A DNA stretch of 7,325 bases from Firmicutes bacterium CAG:475 (GTDB lineage Bacteria > Bacillota > Clostridia > Christensenellales > CAG-917). The stretch covers positions 1 to 7,325 of the forward strand of contig FR895511.1 of assembly GCA_000434435.1 (NCBI GenBank), given 5' to 3'. The first letter of the stretch is position 1, and each line of letters begins with the position of its first letter. A program made the translations under genes and the position numbers. A model generated the notes under the pieces. The model had not been told where the DNA came from. It searched no databases and saw only the letters and a program-made list of their open reading frames with translations. This document shows positions 1 through 5,043 of the stretch, one piece after another.

Positions 1-11
1 GCGCTCATATT

Positions 12-78
12 CTCGCCGCCGTTGCGGCTCGCACCCTGAATATGCACATACCGTGTATAAGTACGCTCTGAATGAGTG
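12..78 (-). repeat. Dispersed intergenic repeat, left copy, downstream of rlmB
   Basis: This segment recurs in inverted orientation at 7219-7291. Two blocks are shared. A 20-base GC-rich block (12-31 here) is identical to the reverse complement of 7272-7291. A 40-base block (39-78) matches 7219-7258 at 36 of 40 positions by eye. The spacer between the blocks is 7 bases here and 13 at the right copy. The GC block can fold as GCCGC-CGTT-GCGGC. The 40-base block holds a weak hairpin, ATGCAC/GTGTAT with a five-base loop, on the plus strand. Read in the direction of the upstream gene, both copies lie behind a gene 3' end in the same relative orientation. No coding potential, terminator T-tract or transposase is visible. 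It resembles a multicopy extragenic element, but copy number cannot be judged from one window. Confidence 0.7.
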
Positions 79-92
79 TTCGTTTATCCGCA

Positions 93-212
93 ATCCAAAC
101 AGCGTTTGGATATCACCGCACCAAGTGCGATATCATCGTGCCTGCACGATATCATCACGCAGTGATATCACTGCAACGAAGTTGCAATATCACTATCCGC
201 AAAGACAATATC
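93..212 (-). repeat. Array of six short hairpins separated by GAT linkers
   Basis: Read on the minus strand, the array starts 9 bases after the rlmB stop codon. Hairpins in order: 209-192 (ATTGTC, loop TTTGCG, GATAGT), 188-170 (ATTGCAAC, TTC, GTTGCAGT), 166-154 (ATCAC, TGC, GTGAT), 150-135 (ATCGTGC, AG, GCACGAT), 131-115 (ATCGCAC, TTG, GTGCGGT) and 111-93 (ATCCAAAC, GCT, GTTTGGAT). Every hairpin is preceded by exactly GAT (212-210, 191-189, 169-167, 153-151, 134-132, 114-112). Each begins with AT and ends with AT or GT. Stem sequences differ while pairing is kept, so this is not a simple tandem repeat. Four junctions form the palindrome GATATC. The array probably lies in the 3' UTR of the mrnC-rlmB transcript. 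Function is unknown; RNA stabilisation, protein binding or attenuation are possibilities only. Confidence 0.85.
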
Positions 213-221
213 ACGCACACT

Positions 222-944
222 TCACTTTCTTTGTCTTACAGCTTCGTACAGCACGATTCCTGCCGCCACCGATGCATTGAGCGAGTTGACGTTGCCGTAT
301 TGCGGAATTGTGAGAGTGTCGTCGCAAAGGTCTTTTGTGAGGCGGTGAATACCTTCGCCCTCGCTGCCTATTACGATTGCAAGATTTCCGTTGAGATTTG
401 CGTCTTTCGGGGCTTTACCGTCAAAATCCGTCGCATAAACCCATACATTCTGCTCTTTGAGCCATCTTATCGTGTCGTTTATATTGGTAACTTTTGCGAT
501 GAGCATATGCTCTGTTGCGCCGCATGCGACTTTGACGACGGTGTCGTTTACGGTTACGCTTCTGTGCTTTGGAATGACGATGCCGTGTGCGCCGAAACAC
601 TCTGCGCTTCTGATGATTGCGCCGAGGTTGTGCGGATCGGTGATGCCGTCGAGTATCACGATCAAAAGCGGTTCGCCTTTTTCGTTTGCAAGGTTTATTA
701 TATCCTCGACTTCGCAGTATGAAAAGTCCGTCACCGCCGCAACGATGCCCTGGTGGTTGCCGCCGTTTGCAAGTTTGTCGAGCATGTTTTTGTCAACGTA
801 ACTTACAACCGTGCGCGCCTCTTTTGCAAGTTTCAGAACGCGCGAAAGCATAGGGTCGAATTCGCCCTTCTGCACGAAAATTTTGTCAACGGTTTTGCCT
901 GCGATATACGCTTCTTTGACGGGATTGCGTCCGTAAATATACAT
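222..944 (-). CDS. rlmB: 23S rRNA (guanosine-2'-O-)-methyltransferase, RlmB/TrmH (SpoU) family
   Basis: The 240-residue product is a SpoU/TrmH-type SAM-dependent 2'-O-ribose methyltransferase. RlmB of this family methylates G2251 of 23S rRNA in the peptidyl-transferase region. Residues 1-75 look like the small L30e-like substrate-binding domain (start MYIYGRNPVKEA; NHQGIVA near 63). Residues about 92-238 form the knotted catalytic domain. Its motif 1 is NLGAIIR (106-112, R112), motif 2 is IGSEGEGI (192-199, E195), and motif 3 is IPQYGNVNSLNASVA (213-227, N223 and S225). The ATG start has a strong AGGAAGG site that overlaps the stop codon of mrnC, 10 bases upstream, so translation is probably coupled. 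The length is normal for the family. The exact rRNA target is inferred from family and context; a paralogous SpoU enzyme with another target cannot be fully excluded. Confidence 0.93.
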   Translation of the reverse strand: MYIYGRNPVKEAYIAGKTVDKIFVQKGEFDPMLSRVLKLAKEARTVVSYVDKNMLDKLANGGNHQGIVAAVTDFSYCEVEDIINLANEKGEPLLIVILDGITDPHNLGAIIRSAECFGAHGIVIPKHRSVTVNDTVVKVACGATEHMLIAKVTNINDTIRWLKEQNVWVYATDFDGKAPKDANLNGNLAIVIGSEGEGIHRLTKDLCDDTLTIPQYGNVNSLNASVAAGIVLYEAVRQRK

Positions 945-949
945 AGCGA

Positions 950-956
950 CCTTCCT
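950..956 (-). promoter_or_regulatory. rlmB ribosome binding site overlapping mrnC stop codon
   Basis: On the minus strand the sequence AGGAAGG shares bases 955-956 with the TAG stop codon of mrnC (957-955). It sits 5 bases before the rlmB ATG. The overlap suggests that ribosomes finishing mrnC help to initiate rlmB, which also supports a single transcript. Confidence 0.75.
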
Positions 957-1380
957 AGTTGTTGATATTGTCCTCGAAGCACACGCTCAAAAATTGTTCC
1001 AACCTTTGAGTGTTGCCCACGAGATAGAGATAACCGAGCACTGCTTCGAATCCGCTTGCTCGTCTGTATTCGCTCATTTCGGCGTGTTTTGCGCTCGTTT
1101 GCACTTTGCAGTTTCTTGCACGTCTGAAAATATCCTGCTCGTCCTCGTCGAATAGCGGGAGCAATTTTTCCGCCTCGGCGGCTTGCGACACCGCTTTTAC
1201 TACCTTTATCACCTCGTGGTGAAGCGCGCCGGTTTTTTGATTGGAGCCGACCGTGACTCTCGTGCGTGTGTAAAGGGATTGCACTGCGTCGCCCACAAAT
1301 GCGAGTGCCATGGGATGAAGCGCAAGAGCTTCCTGTTTTGATATCGGCGTGTTGAGCGCAAAAATCGAATTGTTTGTCAT
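955..1380 (-). CDS. mrnC: Mini-ribonuclease III
   Basis: The 141-residue product matches Mini-III, the RNase III-like nuclease that lacks a dsRNA-binding domain and matures 23S rRNA ends in Firmicutes. The signature ALAFVGDAV (26-33, catalytic D31) opens the catalytic fold. LHHEVIKVVKAVSQA (53-67) and RRARNCK (86-92) follow. The second metal-binding segment is EYRRASGFEAVLGYLYL (104-120, E112). The gene lies directly before rlmB, and both act on 23S rRNA. An in-frame ATG at 1428 would add 16 residues, but the ATG at 1380 is preferred: the upstream codons overlap a good promoter (1388-1416), and Mini-III N-termini are usually short. No Shine-Dalgarno is visible before 1380. The predicted transcript starts at about 1381, so the gene may be translated without a leader. 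Confidence 0.92.
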   Translation of the reverse strand: MTNNSIFALNTPISKQEALALHPMALAFVGDAVQSLYTRTRVTVGSNQKTGALHHEVIKVVKAVSQAAEAEKLLPLFDEDEQDIFRRARNCKVQTSAKHAEMSEYRRASGFEAVLGYLYLVGNTQRLEQFLSVCFEDNINN

Positions 1381-1387
1381 AAGACGA

Positions 1388-1416
1388 ATTGTAGCACAAT
1401 TCTTTTCAAACCGCAA
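1388..1416 (-). promoter_or_regulatory. Sigma-A-type promoter for mrnC-rlmB
   Basis: On the minus strand, -35 TTGCGG (1416-1411) is followed by a 17-base spacer and -10 TACAAT (1393-1388). An upstream TG one base from the -10 gives an extended element (TGCTACAAT). The predicted start of transcription at about 1381 falls right at the mrnC ATG (1380). Confidence 0.6.
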
Positions 1417-1433
1417 CGGCAAAGGCATCTATA

Positions 1434-1462
1434 TTGACAATATTGAATATAAAGAATAAAAT
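1434..1462 (+). promoter_or_regulatory. Strong sigma-A-type promoter for the lipoprotein gene
   Basis: A perfect -35 TTGACA (1434-1439) is followed by exactly 17 bases and -10 TAAAAT (1457-1462), in an AT-rich stretch. The start of transcription is predicted near 1469, giving a 5' UTR of about 50 bases. It diverges from the mrnC promoter. Confidence 0.75.
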
Positions 1463-1487
1463 ATAAACGAAAATAAAACGATTTTTG

Positions 1488-1501
1488 CGCAAGTACTTGC
1501 G
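1488..1501 (+). promoter_or_regulatory. Perfect 14-bp palindrome in the lipoprotein 5' UTR
   Basis: CGCAAGTACTTGCG is a perfect inverted repeat. It lies about 20 bases after the predicted transcription start and 10 bases before the GAGGA ribosome binding site (1512-1516). It could be an operator for a dimeric repressor or an RNA hairpin (5-bp stem, GTAC loop). No other copy was noticed in the window. Confidence 0.4.
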
Positions 1502-1520
1502 TGAATATACCGAGGACTTT

Positions 1521-3815
1521 ATGAAAAAAAGCCTACTTAAATCCGCACTGCTCATTGTCATGATTGCCTTGCTTACGGCAAGTCTTGCCGCATGCGGATT
1601 GTTCAATTCTCAAAAGACGATTTCGAAAGTCGATATCGACGTCATAAGCGGACTTGAAAACCAAAGCGGCGTTTACGTCGCACATATCGGCGAAGAGTTC
1701 GTGCTGAGTGCAAACTGGCACAACGACCGCGTAACGAAAGCCGACGTCGAGTGGCACGAGATTGCAAACGGCGAGGACAATGCGCTGGACGAAAAGTCAA
1801 AGACGTTTTCGCACGCTTATTCACGCGAAGATTTGGACAAAACTTTTCAGTATTACGTCGTTGTAAACGGCAACGTGAAGTCGGACAAAATATCCGTGCG
1901 AGTCGAGGTCGCACCTTTGTCCGCTCCGGTGTTGAGCGCAAATCTCGAAATCACCGGCAACGTTATTCAACAGAATCTTATCGACGGAGCAACCGACGTC
2001 GAGTTGAGCGTAAGTTGGAACGAAAATGCCCTAAAAGACAGAACGGAAGTTGCGATTGCCTGGTACGTTGAGGGCAAAAAGCAGGACGATACAAGCAAAA
2101 ATTTCGTATATTCCGTGTCAAAAATAAGCGACGAGTGCACGGTTGAAATCAAAGTCGAATTGACGGATGGCACGCAAACCACGCATGCGGAAATATCCCT
2201 CGTTTTCGTCAAACGATACGCTCTTGCGGACAGCCTTTCGATTGTTCCGACAAGCGATATGACAGAAGTTTGCGAAGACACCTACTTTTTCAAAGCGACT
2301 CCGCAAGGCGACAAAACAAAGACCTTTTCCACGACGCTTTTGCCGCTCGGAGCAAATCAAAGTGCCTCTTGCGAGTGGACTTTGACGGATTCGACGGGCC
2401 AGACGAGCGTTGTCGAAAAGTCGGCAAGGGTTGCAAGCGTCGCGCTTTCATACGGCAAAAACACGCTCAAAGCAACAGTGCAAAACGTTGAGAGCAGACA
2501 AATCATCGTCTATGCGCTCGAATACGATTTCGAAAATATTCCGACGGGCGTAAAAGACGCAATGCAAAACAAGTTTTTGTGGCTCGGCAACTATTACGAC
2601 TCGTATATATTGTCGCAAACCGACCTCAACGCATACGTCGGCTATGCGATTTCAAAGCATGTAAAGGGCGAAAAATTCGAGATGTACGTTGCAAACGCAA
2701 ACTGGCAAAACGTCGACAAATTCAGTGAGCGAGTGTCGCAAGCCGTAGACGAAGGCGGTGACGAATCGGGCAGTTTTTCCTATTCGGTGGCGTTGAGCGG
2801 CACGTCGGGTTCCATTTCTTTCACGGACAAAACGGTGTTCGGAATCCCCAAGGGCGCATACGCTCCGAAGACGGACAGCGAACAAATCAAAGGTTATTTG
2901 CGGTATTCCGCACAAAGCGAAAAGCGCACCTCGCTTCCGATAGACAATGCGCAAGACAGTGTAAAAGTGAGCAATTCCAACGAGCTTTACCGTGCGGTAT
3001 CTTTCGGATATAAGCCGATTTTCGCAACCGATACGGAGGGCAAAGCACTTGAAAAATTGTACGCCGAGGCGCGCAACGTGCTAGAAACGTATTTGTCCGA
3101 CGATATGAGCGATTATCAAAAAGTCGCTGCGATTTACGACTGGATAGTCAACGTTGTGGACTACGATTACGCCGTCGCAGAGCTGGGCGGTACTGACACG
3201 TCCAAGTACAACGCGTTTTATCTCGAAGGCGTTTTCAACGATCACAGAGCGGTTTGCGACGGAAAGTCCAAAGCCTTTGCGCTGTTGTGCGGAATGGAAG
3301 GCATAAGAGCGGTGCGCGTGATCGGCTATGCAAACAAAGATTTGAAAAATATGAGCGAGGCGCAACAAAAAGCCTGTGGACACGCTTGGAACAAAGTCCT
3401 CGTCGACGCAAACGGCGACGGTGAAAGAGAGTGGTATGTCGTGGATACCACGTGGGGCGACTTGGCTGTGGGCAAGGACGGAACGGACACCGTATATGAG
3501 TATCTCAACTATGCGTATTTTCTCAAAACCGACGCCGATATAGACGATACGCATATGGCAAAAACTTCCTCTCCGACTGCCGATACGATGTTCGACGTTT
3601 ACAAAAACACGTATATAACCGTCGGCATCGTCAAAATCGATTTGTATATCGAAACCAGAGCGGAGCTTGACGCCGTGCTCGAATACAGCCGCGACAACGG
3701 TTATATGGCAATTTGCGTATATATCGCGCCGTCGGTGCAAGGCACAAGCTACAATCGTATTCCTCTTGGTGACAACCAGTTCGTTATATACGCCGCCAAA
3801 GGATTGATATTATAA
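1521..3815 (+). CDS. Secreted lipoprotein with Ig-like repeats and transglutaminase-like domain
   Basis: The 764-residue product starts with a lipoprotein signal peptide: MKKSLLKSALL, a hydrophobic core and lipobox LAAC with the lipidated cysteine at C25. It is therefore expected to be anchored outside the membrane. Residues about 37-131, 134-231 and 234-331 look like three beta-rich Ig-like repeats. Residues 335-525 are less clear. Residues about 530-690 form a transglutaminase-like (papain-fold) domain with its apparent triad: C579 in RAVCDGKSKAF, H621 in CGHAWNKV and D642 in YVVDTTWGD. In such bacterial proteins the fold usually acts as a peptidase or cross-linking enzyme on cell-wall or surface protein substrates; the substrate here is unknown. 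The ATG at 1521 is chosen over an in-frame TTG at 1485 because GAGGA lies five bases upstream and the signal peptide begins there. The gene is monocistronic, with its own promoter and terminator. Confidence 0.85.
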   Translation: MKKSLLKSALLIVMIALLTASLAACGLFNSQKTISKVDIDVISGLENQSGVYVAHIGEEFVLSANWHNDRVTKADVEWHEIANGEDNALDEKSKTFSHAYSREDLDKTFQYYVVVNGNVKSDKISVRVEVAPLSAPVLSANLEITGNVIQQNLIDGATDVELSVSWNENALKDRTEVAIAWYVEGKKQDDTSKNFVYSVSKISDECTVEIKVELTDGTQTTHAEISLVFVKRYALADSLSIVPTSDMTEVCEDTYFFKATPQGDKTKTFSTTLLPLGANQSASCEWTLTDSTGQTSVVEKSARVASVALSYGKNTLKATVQNVESRQIIVYALEYDFENIPTGVKDAMQNKFLWLGNYYDSYILSQTDLNAYVGYAISKHVKGEKFEMYVANANWQNVDKFSERVSQAVDEGGDESGSFSYSVALSGTSGSISFTDKTVFGIPKGAYAPKTDSEQIKGYLRYSAQSEKRTSLPIDNAQDSVKVSNSNELYRAVSFGYKPIFATDTEGKALEKLYAEARNVLETYLSDDMSDYQKVAAIYDWIVNVVDYDYAVAELGGTDTSKYNAFYLEGVFNDHRAVCDGKSKAFALLCGMEGIRAVRVIGYANKDLKNMSEAQQKACGHAWNKVLVDANGDGEREWYVVDTTWGDLAVGKDGTDTVYEYLNYAYFLKTDADIDDTHMAKTSSPTADTMFDVYKNTYITVGIVKIDLYIETRAELDAVLEYSRDNGYMAICVYIAPSVQGTSYNRIPLGDNQFVIYAAKGLIL

Positions 3816-3833
3816 ATCCGCGATTTTGCACGA

Positions 3834-3859
3834 AAAACCGCCTTGTTCGAGGCGGTTTT
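3834..3859. terminator. Bidirectional rho-independent terminator
   Basis: AAAACCGCCT (3834-3843) pairs perfectly with AGGCGGTTTT (3850-3859) around a six-base loop. The plus strand runs into TTTTA, 19 bases after the lipoprotein stop codon. The minus strand runs into TTTTTCG and can serve the convergent spoIIR unit. The core stem is GC-rich, as expected for intrinsic termination in both directions. Confidence 0.88.
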
Positions 3860-3937
3860 ATGTTGAGAGAGTACAATGCATTGCGGAAGTTTGCGGCGTT
3901 TTACTATGCGGCAAACTTTGCATGCAAGTGCGGAATG

Positions 3938-4354
3938 TCACAAGTACGCACGCAACGCCTTGATGTTTTTGTCGTAGACTTTCATAAGGTCTTTTGCAAG
4001 GTCGGGAACGTCGACTCCGTCGCGATTCAACTCGTTTATGCATTTTTGCACGCTTTCTATGCCCATGTTGTAGCCGTCGATGAGCATGCTCGCAAGGTGT
4101 GAACACGAGTTGTTTAAGCCTGCGTTCATCTTTACGCCTGCTTTCAACATAATGCGTTGCACGGGATTCGTTTGAGCGTCTTCGAGCTCTTTTTCGCTGA
4201 GTTCGGACTTTGCTTTTTGATAAAACTCTTCCATGGTCTCTTTTTGCGAAAGAGCGAGATTTTTCATTTTTTCGCAGTCGATATAGCAAAGAATATTGTC
4301 TATGGACTGCGCGCCCATAGCGGTGTTTCTGACGATTTCTCTATATATTTTCAT
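3938..4354 (-). CDS. Uncharacterised 138-residue all-helical protein
   Basis: I do not recognise a named family. The product is soluble, with no signal peptide or membrane segment, and is rich in Lys, Glu, Met and Leu. Predicted helices lie at about 3-27, 29-58, 62-109 and 114-137, suggesting a four-helix bundle. The motif AMGAQSIDNIL (12-22) is echoed by NMGIESVQKCI (96-106), which hints at an internally duplicated helical hairpin. Four cysteines (C23, C27, C84, C105) have no recognised metal motif. The ATG at 4354 is chosen over an in-frame ATG at 4411 because AAAGGAG sits five to six bases upstream, and the longer form would overlap the end of spoIIR. It follows spoIIR by 53 bases on the same strand, so read-through is possible, but a candidate promoter of its own lies at 4400-4430. 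A sporulation role is only a guess from position. Confidence 0.72.
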   Translation of the reverse strand: MKIYREIVRNTAMGAQSIDNILCYIDCEKMKNLALSQKETMEEFYQKAKSELSEKELEDAQTNPVQRIMLKAGVKMNAGLNNSCSHLASMLIDGYNMGIESVQKCINELNRDGVDVPDLAKDLMKVYDKNIKALRAYL

Positions 4355-4399
4355 ATCTTCTCCTTTTGGGTTTTGATTAGTATTTTTCAAACGAGGGAA

Positions 4400-4430
4400 A
4401 ATATACCTCATTTTGAAAACAGCTTGTCAA
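4400..4430 (-). promoter_or_regulatory. Possible sigma-A-type promoter for the 138-residue gene
   Basis: On the minus strand, TTGACA (4430-4425) lies within the last codons of spoIIR. TATATT (4405-4400) follows after 19 bases. The -35 is perfect but the spacer is two bases longer than optimal. If real, it would free the downstream gene from forespore-only expression. Confidence 0.35.
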
Positions 4431-4959
4431 GCCACTCTTTCACCCACGATTTGTACACGATTTTTTCTCCGCCGGTGCTTTCGGGCAGGAAGCACAAAGG
4501 GGGAAACGCAACGCACCACCAGTTGTCTCCGACGCCTTCGCCCAGATAAATTATAAGTGCGTCATAGTTGCCTTCTGGAAAGTCGTACTCATCGTATTTT
4601 CTGTCGGGAAAATACTCGTTTTTCAAGGCAATCGAGGCTTTATATTCAAAATCGTTTGCATAAAGCGTGTTATTTGCGATTTTCACGAGATTTGCCTTTT
4701 CTTTTTCAAGGACGATTTTCGCCTCTTGTTTGCTCTTGCATCCGTCGAGTTTTTCGGTGAGATAGGCGGTGATTGCGTCGCGCACTTTGAGCTTGACGGC
4801 TTGGTCGCAGTCGCTGTTGGAATTGGCTCTGATATGTATTCTGATACACTCGTTTGCAAGCTCTCGTTGAGAGGGGGCGTCGTCGCACGCGCACAACAAA
4901 AGTGCGGACAAAATCAAAATCGAAATTATTGCTATCGCAAAAACGCAAGTCTTTTTCAT
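4408..4959 (-). CDS. spoIIR: Stage II sporulation protein R
   Basis: The 183-residue product has the hallmarks of SpoIIR, the forespore signal protein. It is secreted into the space between the two sporulation membranes and activates the SpoIIGA protease, which cleaves pro-sigma-E in the mother cell. A hydrophobic N-terminus (about 5-25) gives a signal peptide. It ends in LCAC, so lipidation at C25 is conceivable though the lipobox is imperfect. The conserved blocks are IRIHIRANSNSDCDQAVKLKVRDAI (39-63) and YLGEGVGDNWWCVAFPPLCF (138-157). At 183 residues it is at the short end for the family. The ATG has no visible Shine-Dalgarno. A near-consensus sigma-F promoter lies so close that the mRNA may be leaderless. 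The divergent neighbour sleB is also a forespore gene. Confidence 0.93.
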   Translation of the reverse strand: MKKTCVFAIAIISILILSALLLCACDDAPSQRELANECIRIHIRANSNSDCDQAVKLKVRDAITAYLTEKLDGCKSKQEAKIVLEKEKANLVKIANNTLYANDFEYKASIALKNEYFPDRKYDEYDFPEGNYDALIIYLGEGVGDNWWCVAFPPLCFLPESTGGEKIVYKSWVKEWLDKLFSK

Positions 4960-4964
4960 GACGA

Positions 4965-4994
4965 AATTATTGACGAACTTCGAGCGTGTTATAC
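4965..4994 (-). promoter_or_regulatory. Sigma-F-type promoter for spoIIR
   Basis: On the minus strand, -35 GTATA (4994-4990) fits the sigma-F consensus GYWTA. After exactly 15 bases, GTCAATAATT (4974-4965) matches GGNRANAMTW at 9 of 10 positions. The consensus is that described for Bacillus subtilis forespore genes, and spoIIR is a known sigma-F target there. The predicted transcription start falls at about the spoIIR ATG. Confidence 0.7.
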
Positions 4995-4996
4995 GT

Positions 4997-5025
4997 GCAT
5001 AAAAATCGAGTGCGGAGAAAAACTA
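4997..5025 (+). promoter_or_regulatory. Possible sigma-G-type promoter for sleB-ypeB
   Basis: On the plus strand, -35 GCATA (4997-5001) fits the sigma-G consensus GYATR. After 17 bases, AAAACTA (5019-5025) matches CATACTA at 5 of 7 positions. The predicted start near 5032 would leave a 5' UTR of about 12 bases with the GAGGTG ribosome binding site (5034-5039). sleB-ypeB is under sigma-G in B. subtilis, which supports the reading, but the -10 is weak. Confidence 0.4.
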
Positions 5026-5043
5026 GCAAAAAAGAGGTGAAAC

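Noticed and set aside
93..212. CRISPR array
   Set aside because: The only shared sequence between units is 6-7 bases, the unit length varies from 16 to 22, and the variable parts are themselves self-complementary. There are no cas genes in the window.
72..722. Open reading frame of 216 residues on the plus strand
   Set aside because: It is antisense to rlmB and runs through the hairpin array. It has no recognisable domain or ribosome binding site, while rlmB has all the family motifs.
1406..1428. Longer mrnC from the ATG at 1428
   Set aside because: The extra 16 residues are not family-like, no ribosome binding site precedes them, and the segment contains a better-fitting promoter.
1629..1640. 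12-bp palindrome GTCGATATCGAC
   Set aside because: It lies inside the lipoprotein coding region and is explained by the codons for Val-Asp-Ile-Asp. It has no partner site.
3081..3740. Open reading frame of 219 residues on the minus strand
   Set aside because: It is antisense to the transglutaminase-like domain, whose catalytic residues fix the real frame.
3887..3918. Inverted repeat AAGTTTGC/GCAAACTT as a second terminator for the minus-strand unit
   Set aside because: The stem is AT-rich with a 16-base loop, and no T-tract follows on either strand. The hairpin at 3834-3859 is a far better terminator.
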